From CAWEFA01 sp963851385 (lineage in GTDB: Bacteria; Bacteroidota; Bacteroidia; Bacteroidales; DTGW01): 64,000 nucleotides of DNA. Positions 18,972 to 28,065 of the stretch are shown piece after piece; the first letter of the stretch is position 1; every line of letters starts with the position of its first letter. The stretch lies in assembly GCA_963851385.1 (NCBI GenBank), contig CAWKPE010000010.1, positions 62,001 to 126,000 on the forward strand. The letters run 5' to 3'. Below the pieces are notes generated by a model. It was not told where the DNA came from, ran no database searches, and was given only the letters and a program-made list of their open reading frames with translations. Position numbers and translations under genes: made by a program.

Positions 18972-19435
18972 ATTAACTTTCTTCTATTAAGATTTGAAAA
19001 AATAAAACAACACAAAAATTTCTTTGTTTAAAAACAGTTATTTAAAATACTAATTCAACGAAAAATAAAAAATGTGAATATACAAAAATGCTTTAAAACA
19101 TAAAAAAAAGAATAAAAGCTAAATCTTTAAAATGATTTATTAAGATATTTTGATCCAAAACTGATTTCAGGTCGTAGCCTTTTGTATCCAATAGCTACAT
19201 TAAAAAAAATGTAAATAACAAAGCAAAGAAAACAAAGCGCATTTCAAAAAACAATTTTTTGGGATACACATGGACATAAAGGGGCAATTTGTTAAATATT
19301 GGGGTAAAAATTAAAATATAGGGGTGAATTAACTTGATTAAAATTGGTTTTAAAATACTCAATAATGTAATTGAAAATCATAAAATTGTAGAATTTATAA
19401 AAATGGGGTTAGCAATGCAATTGCAATAAAGCTAT
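18972..19435. other. Intergenic region at edge of the defence-like cassette, no gene seen
   Basis: About 460 bases with no coding frame. It holds the promoter region of the oxidoreductase operon, short A/T tracts and a G-rich stretch with near-repeated words (TTGGGGTAAAAAT at about 19297, ATAGGGGTGAATT at about 19317). No tRNA, direct repeat or terminal inverted repeat that would mark an insertion point was identified by eye. Confidence 0.5.
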
Positions 19436-21034
19436 TTAATTCGTTTTTATTCGACGTAAATATAATTTTTCTCTAATTCTAAATAGACTCTGAATACTAT
19501 CATCATCAATATTATTGTCAATTGATTTCAATATTATTTTGTCGTTTTCTTTACATATATCTTTAATTGAATTCTTGCCTTTAAATTCTTCAACAAACCT
19601 ATTGAATGTACTCATATCAATTGATAAATATGGAACTGGGAGTTGCTTAAATTCATTTGGTGTTAATTCTAATACTCCTCCACCGTAATATCTTCCATTA
19701 AGTTCAGCAAAAGCTAATGTCAAAGAATTGTAGAATGAAAAAATTAGATTTTCAATTTTGTAGTTTTTGTTCATAGTAATCAGGTAGGCACTGTCTGTTG
19801 CTAAAACTTGAGCTGAGTTTTTAATAATTTTCGGATACTCGTTACACCTTTTGAAGAAAAAAGCTTCGGGTGGTGTTCCTATATTTGGCACTTGATACCA
19901 TTTTTCGCGAAGTAATGTTTTGTAGCGTTTACTTATTTCCCTGTTTTCACCAATATTTATGTATTGCCAAAGTTTAGAATTAATTCTGACTGAAGAGTTT
20001 TTGTCAATTGCAATAAGGTATGTAGGTTTAGATTTGTCAATTAACATTTGAAATTCTTCATCTGTTAATACAACGCTACCATTCACAAAAGCTCCCTTTT
20101 GTATTATAGGTTTTACAAACTTCTGTAAAGAGTATTTTTCAACAATAGTTATATCTACAATAAAATAATTATTTGCGGCAGTTACAATTCCTGCCTTGGA
20201 CGAGCAATATTCATTTACAGTATCAAGTTTTGCCTTTAGTTTTTCTAATAATTCTATTTCGTCAGTTTCTAAATGATGATGTGTCCATTTAGATTCTCTG
20301 ATTTTTATGTTTTGAGACAACGTAAATTTGTTCTTTTCAAGGTCGCTCAATCTATCAATGTTGCAATAATAAACACCTTTATTCTTTGCTTTTCTTTCCC
20401 CAATCAACAGCAAAGTATCTTGCCCTTTACAGTCTTTAAATAGCATTTCGTTGAATGTAAAAATTTCAACTCTTTCAAATTTCTTTAATATTAATTCTCG
20501 TAGCTCTGCAGCAAATTTCACTTGAAGTAATTCCGAAGGAAGGACAAAAGCTAATATTCCATTTTCATCTGTAAATTCTATGCAACGAACTAAAAAGGCA
20601 GTCCAAATATTTTTAGGTTTAACATCTGCAAGTTTGGCATTTTCATGAATCTTTTTGCAATAGTCAATCTGATATTGCTTTAATATATTTATCTTTATAT
20701 ACGGTGGATTCCCGATTACTAATGAAAATTTATTGTGGTTTTGATATTGAAATTCGAGAAAATCTGAATGTATAGCAGTAAGTGCTTCAAGTTTTATTTC
20801 ATTTGTTATTTTATTCAGTTCCGTTTTATTTTTCTCTACAGCAATAAGTTTTTCTATTCTCTTTGAAAATTTTTTATGTTCAAAAATACTTTTTATAAAA
20901 ATTCCATCACCTGCACTTGGCTCAAGAATAGAAATTACGGGCTTGCCATTAAATTTTAATGAAAGATAATTAACCAAAAAATCTGCAATGATTTTTGGTG
21001 TATAAAACGAGCCTGTAAGTTTAGGATTTTTCAT
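19436..21034 (-). CDS. N6-adenine DNA methyltransferase (Eco57I/TaqI-like)
   Basis: This 532-residue class I methyltransferase has the SAM-binding motif I ILEPSAGDGIF (residues 36-46) and catalytic motif IV NPPY (109-112), in the order typical of gamma-class N6-adenine enzymes. After GRYYGGGVLELTPNEFKQLPVPY (about 450-472) comes the C-terminal target-recognition region typical of TaqI/Eco57I-type enzymes. No nuclease motif (PD-ExK) is evident in the same chain, so it is a stand-alone modification enzyme. It overlaps the HNH gene by 4 bases and is the last gene of the minus-strand cassette, so it probably protects host DNA from the nuclease. Confidence 0.88.
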   Translation of the reverse strand: MKNPKLTGSFYTPKIIADFLVNYLSLKFNGKPVISILEPSAGDGIFIKSIFEHKKFSKRIEKLIAVEKNKTELNKITNEIKLEALTAIHSDFLEFQYQNHNKFSLVIGNPPYIKINILKQYQIDYCKKIHENAKLADVKPKNIWTAFLVRCIEFTDENGILAFVLPSELLQVKFAAELRELILKKFERVEIFTFNEMLFKDCKGQDTLLLIGERKAKNKGVYYCNIDRLSDLEKNKFTLSQNIKIRESKWTHHHLETDEIELLEKLKAKLDTVNEYCSSKAGIVTAANNYFIVDITIVEKYSLQKFVKPIIQKGAFVNGSVVLTDEEFQMLIDKSKPTYLIAIDKNSSVRINSKLWQYINIGENREISKRYKTLLREKWYQVPNIGTPPEAFFFKRCNEYPKIIKNSAQVLATDSAYLITMNKNYKIENLIFSFYNSLTLAFAELNGRYYGGGVLELTPNEFKQLPVPYLSIDMSTFNRFVEEFKGKNSIKDICKENDKIILKSIDNNIDDDSIQSLFRIREKLYLRRIKTN

Positions 21035-21591
21035 TGTTCGGCTCTTAAATATTTTTTGTAATCCATATATTTAAAAGTAACTTCTTGAAAAAGGGCTTTT
21101 GCCTCTTCATCACCAGTTTTTTCGATAAGTTCTCGAAGTTTAGCCATCCGTAGTTCTAGTTGTTCTAACATCCAAATAATTCCATATCTTATCAAAAATA
21201 ACTTTAACATTCTATACATATACTTTGCTTCTTCCGAATTATCTCGTGGAATAATATTCCCGAAAGAATCTCTATAAAAATGTTGATTATAATCTGAATT
21301 GCAGGGATCAATATATTTGCCAGCATCATTGCTTTTCGCACGATTAACATATGAACAACAATAAACTAAGTTGAAATATTTTGTTTCAAGTTCTGGGTGG
21401 ATAGATTTTGGTTTAAAATGATCTATTTGAAAATTTCTTTTACCACCAAACCAAAACTGGTGGCAATCAGTATAACCACATCTTTCATTAAAGTCCTTTT
21501 CAAGGAAGCTTTTATATTGTTTATAATCAGACAGCTCTTTACCAGAGTAGGTTCTTTTTGGAGCAATATTTCTAAATTGAATTTCAATCAT
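21031..21591 (-). CDS. HNH endonuclease
   Basis: This 186-residue protein (ATG 21591; a TTG 12 bases upstream is the alternative) has an HNH/zinc-finger core: CGYTDC (Cys 38 and 43), NFQIDHFKPKS (the DH, 57-58), KYFNLVYCCSYVNRAKSN (Cys 78/79 and Asn 83) and YIDPCNSD. Such nucleases cut DNA with a single metal ion. The C-terminal helical region (about 115-186) may bind the partner ATPase. Its start overlaps the stop of the coiled-coil frame by 8 bases (ATGATTGA) and its end overlaps the methyltransferase start, so the genes are translationally coupled. Confidence 0.85.
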   Translation of the reverse strand: MIEIQFRNIAPKRTYSGKELSDYKQYKSFLEKDFNERCGYTDCHQFWFGGKRNFQIDHFKPKSIHPELETKYFNLVYCCSYVNRAKSNDAGKYIDPCNSDYNQHFYRDSFGNIIPRDNSEEAKYMYRMLKLFLIRYGIIWMLEQLELRMAKLRELIEKTGDEEAKALFQEVTFKYMDYKKYLRAEQ

Positions 21592-21865
21592 TATTCTTTT
21601 CAAGTTTCTTCGTTAAATTGTCAACTTTTTTTAGCAAATCTGAGAGTTCATAGGTCTCGTGGCTTTGTCGAATTTTGTCAGGAATGACGTTTTTTTTGTC
21701 AAGAGCCTTCTCTATAAATGAATCCAGTTTTATTACTTCGTCTTCTTCAAAAACATCAAGTTTCCTTTTCCTGCTCTCTTCAATTAATAGAAGTAAACGT
21801 TTTTCTGATTGTTCTAATTTGTGATAGTATTTTTCAATTTGTGTTTTTACTCGGTCTAATATTAA
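21584..21865 (-). CDS. Coiled-coil frame after the GHKL ATPase; likely its frameshifted C-terminus
   Basis: An open, coding-like frame of 94 codons with no ATG/GTG/TTG start overlaps the end of the ATPase gene. It is rich in Lys/Glu/Leu (KYYHKLEQSEKRLLLLIEES, then KLDSFIEKALDKKN, then SDLLKKVDNLTKKLEKNND), consistent with a coiled coil. It reads in the next frame from the ATPase. Removing one A from the run of five near 21850 would join them as IRPSKTQIEKYYHKLEQ, giving an ATPase of about 860 residues. Its stop overlaps the HNH ATG by 8 bases, which argues that it is translated. Confidence 0.55.
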   Translation of the reverse strand, partial: LILDRVKTQIEKYYHKLEQSEKRLLLLIEESRKRKLDVFEEDEVIKLDSFIEKALDKKNVIPDKIRQSHETYELSDLLKKVDNLTKKLEKNND

Positions 21866-24173
21866 TTATTTCAATATCTCCGTTATATTCGTCAAGAGTA
21901 GATTTAACAATCCACATGCCTAATCCTGTACCTATTTTTTCTCCAGTTCTCTCATCTAGTTTAGTAGTAAAAAAAGGTTGAAAAATTTGATTTGGGTCAA
22001 TAATTTCATTCACAAGTCCAGGTCCAGAATCTTCATAAACCACATTAATTCCAGTAGCTTCAATTGGGTTTATGGAAAAGCTCAATTTTATTTCTCTTTT
22101 ATCCCCTGCATCGGGTCTTTTAAAAGCATCTACTGAATTAGCAATAAGATTATTAAAGATGCCGTCTAAATCAATTTCGTATCCTTTGAAGTTAACTCCT
22201 GTAAAACGAGATTTCTCAATAATTAATTTTATTTTTCTTCTTGAAAGCAATGATTTCCATGTTCTTTCTAAGGCTTCAATGTATGTTACCATATTAATGG
22301 TTTTCCTTGAACGTTTATCTTTACGAACCGAAGCTAAAGCAAAGTCAAGCCAAGTTTTCAAACGAACATCTTGTGTTCTCATATCTTCAATCATAATATA
22401 TGGATTGAGATAGTCAGGTAATTTTTGGACTTTTGAATTGTCAATAATATCTTTGAGAATTCCCTTCAAATCATCAGTTCTTGGAACTATACTATCACTT
22501 AAATTTTTTAATTCATGAGCAAAAGAAGTGACTATTAATCCTGCACTCGCCAAAACGCGAAGTAATTTTTGCTCATCCTTAAGTTCTTCAATTTCGTCCT
22601 TATAGACTTCAATGGCTTTTGCTAGTGTTTCACTTTCACCACTGAGTTTTGATGATCCTTTTTTTCGCTTAGATTCTTCAATAATTTTTTCTGCTTCTTC
22701 TTTGCTTCTTTCGCTTTCTCTATTCTCATCAAAAATCTTCTTTAATGACATCATAATTTGATTCCTGTCATTTTCGAAGATTTCAATTATTGAGATCAAT
22801 TTTTGTTTGAAAAGGATGAATGCTTCATTCTCCTGCAATCCTTCACGACTAGATTTATCATCAAAATTGATATTTCCAATTCTTGATATTTTAATAACCC
22901 CGTACACTTGATGTGGTCTTACCTTATATCCTTTTTTAGTTACAGTTGGGCTTGCAGCTGCTCTTTTACCTAGGTCAAGCCAATCCCATGAACTACTCTT
23001 AGGTTCTCCGTATGGTCTTACTCTAAAATTGTCTCTGAAAATTTTAATTCCACCAAATTCTTCTAACCAGTTAGATCTATTAGAATAATTAACTGCCTTA
23101 TATGGATATTTCCCTTCCTCTTCACCCTTTTCACCGCTTCCTTTCTTTAGAAAGAAAAAGTCAAATGAAAATAGACCTATCTTCTCTAAGTTATTATTCT
23201 TATCAATTGCCTTGAAACCAGCGATTAATTCCTCGAGTTTTTTATTTATTTCAAAATATCCTACTTCAAAAGTTTCTTTTGAAAAAAAAGGTTGTGTCAA
23301 TTTTGTTTTTTCAAAGAAACCATTTCTGATTAATTCGCCAACATTTAACTCATTTCGAGTAATCGTAATTTTTGCTTGTTGTTTCTCGTTTACCTCTGCC
23401 GTAATTTTGTAGTCATAATCATCACAAAGAGCAGAATTAACTTTTCCAAACTTTTCGAGTTCAGCGATGTTATAAAGATAAACTGAAAAAATATTGGTTT
23501 CCAAGGGCGGAACTAATATTTCAAAATTAGAAAACAGAGATTCGATTGCCTTATTATCCCAAATGTCTTTAAGTTCAAAAATTTCTATTAAGGTTCCCTT
23601 ATTCTCTTTCCAAAAGTCAACAATTTTGGGGTCAAGGTCAAAAGATTTGAGAACTCTTAAAACTTCATGAGAAATATAAAAACTTTCTTGTTCATGAATA
23701 TGAGCTTTTATGTCAGAAATCACCGCATTAGGTTTTTCAAACTGCCCCCAATCTACTTCCCAATATATACAATCTGTTGTTTCTGTTTTAGTTAGCATTT
23801 TACATTTCTTACCAAGTCTATCTAATGCAAATCTTCCGATACCTTTAGCTCCAGTCTTAATCCTTTCCTTTTTAGTTTTAATGTTGTTTTTTTTGTCATC
23901 TGTTCCAATAGTCATCCAATGTTTTTTAATGATATCTTTTGTCATTCCATCTCCATTATCGAAAATGAAAATCGAATTTGAAATTGGATCAACAATCAAT
24001 AGAGATATAGAAGCATCCGCATCATAACTATTTTTCACTAATTCAATAACAGCACCTTCCGCATTAGCAAAGTTTTCCTGCCCAATAAGTCTTGCAGTTC
24101 TTGCTGAAACAGTAAAAGGAATTTCATTAATTGTTTGTTCTGGAGGTATTGTCATTAAGTATTGTTTTTTCAA
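21834..24173 (-). CDS. Dual-GHKL ATPase of a restriction-like cassette (MORC/Hsp90-like N-terminus, histidine-kinase-like C-terminus)
   Basis: This 779-residue protein contains two separate Bergerat (GHKL) nucleotide sites. The N-terminal one has VIELVKNSYDADAS (N box, about 42-55), FDNGDGMT (71-78) and TGAKGIGRFALDRLG (107-121), as in MORC/MutL/Hsp90 ATPases. A coiled coil (about 470-540) leads to SFAHELKN, an H-box-like segment, then IFNNLIANSVDAF, DSGPGL (715), FQPFFTTK (731) and GTGLGMWIVKS (748), as in histidine kinases. There is no receiver domain. It is the first gene of the cassette. GHKL proteins of the paraMORC type are known in restriction-modification operons; this double form looks unusual. 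It probably senses or loads the nuclease on DNA (inference). Confidence 0.8.
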   Translation of the reverse strand: MKKQYLMTIPPEQTINEIPFTVSARTARLIGQENFANAEGAVIELVKNSYDADASISLLIVDPISNSIFIFDNGDGMTKDIIKKHWMTIGTDDKKNNIKTKKERIKTGAKGIGRFALDRLGKKCKMLTKTETTDCIYWEVDWGQFEKPNAVISDIKAHIHEQESFYISHEVLRVLKSFDLDPKIVDFWKENKGTLIEIFELKDIWDNKAIESLFSNFEILVPPLETNIFSVYLYNIAELEKFGKVNSALCDDYDYKITAEVNEKQQAKITITRNELNVGELIRNGFFEKTKLTQPFFSKETFEVGYFEINKKLEELIAGFKAIDKNNNLEKIGLFSFDFFFLKKGSGEKGEEEGKYPYKAVNYSNRSNWLEEFGGIKIFRDNFRVRPYGEPKSSSWDWLDLGKRAAASPTVTKKGYKVRPHQVYGVIKISRIGNINFDDKSSREGLQENEAFILFKQKLISIIEIFENDRNQIMMSLKKIFDENRESERSKEEAEKIIEESKRKKGSSKLSGESETLAKAIEVYKDEIEELKDEQKLLRVLASAGLIVTSFAHELKNLSDSIVPRTDDLKGILKDIIDNSKVQKLPDYLNPYIMIEDMRTQDVRLKTWLDFALASVRKDKRSRKTINMVTYIEALERTWKSLLSRRKIKLIIEKSRFTGVNFKGYEIDLDGIFNNLIANSVDAFKRPDAGDKREIKLSFSINPIEATGINVVYEDSGPGLVNEIIDPNQIFQPFFTTKLDERTGEKIGTGLGMWIVKSTLDEYNGDIEIINIRPSKNTN

Positions 24174-24464
24174 AAATAATCATTTCAATTGGATAATCCC
24201 TTCAGTTTTTTCATCTTACTATTAAACAGAATAACAACTCATTAAGATTAGCAACTTTTTTCAAAGGTAAAAATTGACTCTTTAACTTTTGCTGAAGCAT
24301 TAGTTTTGCAGTTTGAGGTTAAACATTGTGATAAATGGAATTTAGTAAAAATTAAATAAATTTAAAAGGTTGGGGTTTTATTTCTTTCAAATCTTTCAGT
24401 TCGAGTTTATTTTTCAATTAATTTTCAATGCATCTATCATTTTTTAATGTATTAAAATTTAAAA
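24174..24464. other. Upstream region of the defence-like cassette, no gene seen
   Basis: About 290 AT-rich bases between two minus-strand genes. It should contain the cassette promoter. No clear -7 box, repeat boundary or RNA gene was seen. Confidence 0.4.
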
Positions 24465-25793
24465 TTAAATACCCTTATTACTCTTAAATGCTTTCAATCT
24501 TTCTTCAAAAATCGGCATTTGGTCCAATTGGATATGCGATACACAAGCCCTTAATCCATCGGTTCTGTCACTTCCAGTTATTTCCAGAGAAATAGCACTT
24601 ATACCATAATAAAGAAATTCTTCTATTAATTCCTCACTTGTCATTCCCGGATAAGAAAATGTAAAATAAAATCCGTCAGCAATATTTTTATCTAAATCAA
24701 ACTCGTAAACAATTTTAAACCCATTTTCAACCAGTAATCTTTTCATAATTTTTGCTCTTTCGCCATATTCTTTAACACCGGCTATAAAATTATATTTACC
24801 TTCATTTGCAGACTTAAACATGGCAGTAAGCGCTTTTTGAGTTGAATGGCTAACACCAGCTGACATAGCATAAATTACTCCATGTATTATTGCATAACCA
24901 AATTTGTCACCAGGAAAATAATTTAAAAGATTAGGAAAGGTTTGATGAAATAGTTTATCATTCACAACCATAATGCCAATGCGTTGTCCGGCATAACTAA
25001 AAACTTTTGAACTTGAAATAAGCAAAATGAAATTATCAGTATATCTTGCAACCGTTGGTTGATAAGGAGGTTTACCAGGAACTGAATAATCTTGTCTAAA
25101 ATCCATTGCAAAATATGCAAGATCTTCGATAATTATTACACCATATTTTGTTGCCAATTCTCCAATAATCTTTAATTCATCTTCAGTAAAACACATCCAT
25201 GAAGGATTATTTGGATTTGAATAGATAATGGTTGAGATATTTTTTTTATTTAAATAAGACTCCAACTTGCTTTTAAGTTTGTCTCCCCTGAAATTGTAAA
25301 CATCAAATGCCTCATACTTCAGACCCAATATATTTTGTTGTTGTTTATGAAGTGAAAAGCAAGGATCAATGAATAATGTTGTGTCTTTTATACTATCACG
25401 CCTGCATGAAACCATAAAAGAGACGAAACTGCCCTGCATTGAACCAACAGTAGGAATAATACTTTCAGGGTTAACATCTATATTGAGAAAAAGTTTTACA
25501 AAACGCGAAGCTTCAGTTTTCAATTCGGGAATGCCTTCAATATCTGGATAGACTCCGGCTACTCCATTTTTTAATGCTTCAATCTCAGCATCTACACCTA
25601 TTTGCGAAGGTGGAAAACCTGGTACTCCCATTTCCATCCGGATAAATTTTTGTCCGGTTTTTTCTTCAATTATATTTATAAGCCTGACTATTTCCCTTAT
25701 GGAAGCTTTGCCAATTTTCGGTATTCCACTATCCTTTATAACCTGACTTACGATTTCAAACGGTATTGGCGTTTCTTTATATTTGTTATTCAT
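24465..25793 (-). CDS. PLP-dependent aminotransferase, class I/II
   Basis: This 442-residue fold-type I aminotransferase shows the substrate/PLP region MEMGVPGFPPS near residue 57, IIYSNPNNPSWMCFTE (about 193-208), IIEDLAYFAMDF (the Asp contacting PLP) and LLISSSKVFSYAGQRIGIMV (about 268-287) with the Schiff-base Lys in SSSKVFSYAG. It catalyses amino transfer between an amino acid and a 2-oxoacid, supplying the substrate for the 2-oxoacid:ferredoxin oxidoreductase found upstream in the catabolic region. The amino acid specificity is not clear. The gene is 194 bases downstream of the phenylacetate-CoA ligase on the same strand. Confidence 0.85.
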   Translation of the reverse strand: MNNKYKETPIPFEIVSQVIKDSGIPKIGKASIREIVRLINIIEEKTGQKFIRMEMGVPGFPPSQIGVDAEIEALKNGVAGVYPDIEGIPELKTEASRFVKLFLNIDVNPESIIPTVGSMQGSFVSFMVSCRRDSIKDTTLFIDPCFSLHKQQQNILGLKYEAFDVYNFRGDKLKSKLESYLNKKNISTIIYSNPNNPSWMCFTEDELKIIGELATKYGVIIIEDLAYFAMDFRQDYSVPGKPPYQPTVARYTDNFILLISSSKVFSYAGQRIGIMVVNDKLFHQTFPNLLNYFPGDKFGYAIIHGVIYAMSAGVSHSTQKALTAMFKSANEGKYNFIAGVKEYGERAKIMKRLLVENGFKIVYEFDLDKNIADGFYFTFSYPGMTSEELIEEFLYYGISAISLEITGSDRTDGLRACVSHIQLDQMPIFEERLKAFKSNKGI

Positions 25794-25865
25794 GTTTAAA
25801 ATTCATTGATAAAGGAATAACATATTTTGAAGTTTACTTAGTATTAGCCTGTTAAATTAAAATTT

Positions 25866-25957
25866 CTCGCAAAGTACGCTAAGATTGTGGTAGAGATAGC
25901 AAAGGAATTTGCAAATACTTTGCGTTCTTTGTATTTTCTTTGCGTTTCATTGCGTGA
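25866..25957. repeat. Degenerate CGCAAAG/CTTTGCG word repeat
   Basis: CTCGCAAAGTACGCTAAG at about 25866 faces CTTTGCGTTCTTTG and CTTTGCGTTTCATTGCG at about 25918-25957. This is the CGCAAAG-type interspersed motif seen in intergenic DNA of Bacteroidota. It lies between the ligase and aminotransferase genes and can fold imperfectly. Confidence 0.45.
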
Positions 25958-25987
25958 AAATATTTGTAATTAAATGACTAACTAAAT

Positions 25988-27289
25988 TTATACTAATTTC
26001 CTTTTATCTATTACTCTTACGGCTTTCCCTTCGCTACGTGCAATAGTTTTCGGTTCTACCAATTTAACATCTACACTGATTCCTAATGCACTTTCCAAAT
26101 TATGCTGAAGTTTTTTACTCATCGCCTGCAGTTCACTGATACGATCGCTGAAAAATTCCTGTTCAACTTCAACCTGAACTTGCATTTGATCCAAATTATT
26201 AACACGATCAACTGTAATAAGATAATGTGGATGGATGCCCTCCATATGTAACAACACTTCTTCAATCTGTGAAGGGAATACATTGACACCACGGATTATC
26301 AGCATATCATCGCTTCGGCCACTGCATTTTTCCATACGTACTAAAGTGCGTCCGCATTTACATTTTTCATAATGAAGACGCGTAAGGTCCCTAGTTCGGT
26401 ACCGGATAAGAGGCAATGCTTCTTTAGTTATACAAGTAAATACAAGTTCACCCTTTTCGCCTTCAGGTAAAACCTTTAATGTTACCGGGTCGATAATTTC
26501 CGGCACAAAATGATCTTCAAAAACATGGAGGCCACACTGATGCTCGCATTCACTTGAAACCCCAGGCCCAATTACTTCGCTTAGACCATAAATATCAATT
26601 GCCTTAATTGAAAGTTTTTCTTCAATTTCTTTGCGCATATTTTCTGTCCAGGGTTCGGCACCAAAGACGCCCACACGAAGCTTGAACTGGTCTCTCTTAA
26701 AAGGACTTTCTTCAATTGCTTCAGCGAGGTAAAGCGCATATGAAGGAGTACATGCAAGTACAGTACAGCCAAAATCATGCATTAATTGTATCTGGCGTTG
26801 TGTGTTACCACCTGACATTGGTATTACGGTAGCCCCTATTTTTTCGCTGCCATAATGCAAACCAAGTCCACCTGTAAATAAACCATAACCGTAGGCTACA
26901 TGAACAATATCGTGCTTATGAGCTCCGGCACAGGTAAGCGTGCGGGCTATTACTTCGCTCCAAATTGCTAAATCTTTACGTGTATAGCCAACAACGGTAG
27001 GTTTGCCTGTTGTACCTGATGAAGCATGCACACGCACAACCTCAGACATTGGAACAGCAAACATGTTAAAAGGATAATTGTCTCTTAAATCCTGTTTTGT
27101 AGTAAATGGCAATTTTGACAAATCATCAATACTTTTAATATCATCCGGGAGCAAATGCATTTGTTGCATTTTTTCACGATAAGATGATACATTATGATAA
27201 ACATGCTGAATAGTTTCTATTAGTCTTCCGCTCTGATATTCATGCATATCTTTGCGGCTCATGCACTCGAATGTCTTGTTCCAAAACAT
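25988..27289 (-). CDS. Phenylacetate-CoA ligase (PaaK-like)
   Basis: This 433-residue AMP-forming acyl-CoA ligase shows the P-loop-like VHASSGTTGKPTVVGYT (about 88-104), AEPWTENMR, IYGLSEVIGPGVSSEC (about 238-253), RYRTRDLTRL and RGVNVFPSQIEEVLL (about 334-348), all diagnostic of the phenylacetate/indoleacetate ligase family. In anaerobes it activates aryl acids or runs with arylpyruvate oxidoreductases. It is followed by the aminotransferase and preceded, 52 bases upstream, by an ACT protein, a pairing that recurs widely. The complete length matches the family. Confidence 0.92.
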   Translation of the reverse strand: MFWNKTFECMSRKDMHEYQSGRLIETIQHVYHNVSSYREKMQQMHLLPDDIKSIDDLSKLPFTTKQDLRDNYPFNMFAVPMSEVVRVHASSGTTGKPTVVGYTRKDLAIWSEVIARTLTCAGAHKHDIVHVAYGYGLFTGGLGLHYGSEKIGATVIPMSGGNTQRQIQLMHDFGCTVLACTPSYALYLAEAIEESPFKRDQFKLRVGVFGAEPWTENMRKEIEEKLSIKAIDIYGLSEVIGPGVSSECEHQCGLHVFEDHFVPEIIDPVTLKVLPEGEKGELVFTCITKEALPLIRYRTRDLTRLHYEKCKCGRTLVRMEKCSGRSDDMLIIRGVNVFPSQIEEVLLHMEGIHPHYLITVDRVNNLDQMQVQVEVEQEFFSDRISELQAMSKKLQHNLESALGISVDVKLVEPKTIARSEGKAVRVIDKRKLV

Positions 27290-27341
27290 ATTATTTATAT
27301 TTTAACTATAAAACCTTAAAAGAATGAATAAAATTTATATT

Positions 27342-27764
27342 CTATTTAAAAATATCTTCCTGTTTTATGAGCTTCAGATTTTTTTTCTCAATAGTCTCAA
27401 AAGCTTTTTGCCTGTCATCAGTTCGCATAACAATAATACCCTTATCGTGATACGAAAAAGCATACATGTATTCAATACTAATATTCTCCTCTGAAAAATA
27501 TTTCAAAGCTTTGGCAAATGAACCAGCTTCAACAGGAGTTTCTATTCCTATTACATCGGTTAGATTAACGCTGAAATTTTTAGCTTTTAGTAGTTTAAGA
27601 GATTCCAAAGGGTCAGAAACTATCAACCTGAGTATTCCGTATTCGGAAGTATCGGCAATACTCAAAGCAGCTATGTTAATATTTTCCTGACCAAGTGTTT
27701 CTAAAACCTCAGTCAGTCTGCCTGATTTATTCTCAAGGAAAATAGATAATTGTTTGATTGACAT
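27342..27764 (-). CDS. Tandem ACT-domain protein
   Basis: This 140-residue protein contains two ACT domains: MSIKQLSIFLENKSGRLTEV at residues 1-20 and a second at about 70-130 containing VGIETPVEAGSFAKALKYF and SIEYMYAFSYHDKGIIVM. ACT domains bind amino acids and act as allosteric sensors. Small tandem ACT proteins next to phenylacetate-CoA ligase genes are common, so it probably senses an aromatic or branched amino acid for this pathway. The ligand is unproven. Confidence 0.88.
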   Translation of the reverse strand: MSIKQLSIFLENKSGRLTEVLETLGQENINIAALSIADTSEYGILRLIVSDPLESLKLLKAKNFSVNLTDVIGIETPVEAGSFAKALKYFSEENISIEYMYAFSYHDKGIIVMRTDDRQKAFETIEKKNLKLIKQEDIFK

Positions 27765-28065
27765 GACTAATTAAGTTTAAAGTTCAAAATTTAAAATTCT
27801 AAATTTCTGAAAATATTAACTTCAGTTATTCCGATCTTAAGTTTTTCTCAATTCACATCTTCACTATTCATAATTTCCGATTGTTTGTTTTTCAGTTTTT
27901 CAATACAACAAAGGGATCAAACCTTCTAGCGGTTATTAATTAATAGCTATTTTTAAACTTTAGCTCATAACCGCTTGAAGGTTTTACTGCAAATTCAGTT
28001 TCAAGTTTTTGGGTTTTTCGTTTAACAAAGGTATCTATAAATATTTTTTGCTTCAAGGTTAATTA
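27765..28065. other. Intergenic region with an inverted repeat
   Basis: About 300 bases between the ADP-forming synthetase and the ACT gene. Apart from the inverted repeat at 27919-27984 it is AT-rich and holds no coding frame; it must carry the end of one transcript and the start of the next. Confidence 0.5.
27919..27984. repeat. Inverted repeat, 18 bp arms
   Basis: AAACCTTCTAGCGGTTAT (27919-27936) pairs with ATAACCGCTTGAAGGTTT (27967-27984), one mismatch, with a 30-base loop. There is no clean T-tract on either side. It may be an interspersed palindromic repeat, an attenuator or a bidirectional terminator. Confidence 0.7.

Noticed and set aside
21031..21591. Retron or Septu assignment from the HNH gene alone
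   Set aside because: No reverse transcriptase is present and the ATPase is GHKL, not the SMC/ABC-type ATPase of Septu.
22072..22413. Plus-strand open frame opposite the GHKL ATPase
   Set aside because: Antisense to a gene with clear GHKL motifs; no promoter, start context or family.
19436..24173. Prophage or integrative element around the methyltransferase cassette
   Set aside because: No integrase, structural phage gene, tRNA boundary or flanking repeat was found; a plain defence insertion is the simpler reading.
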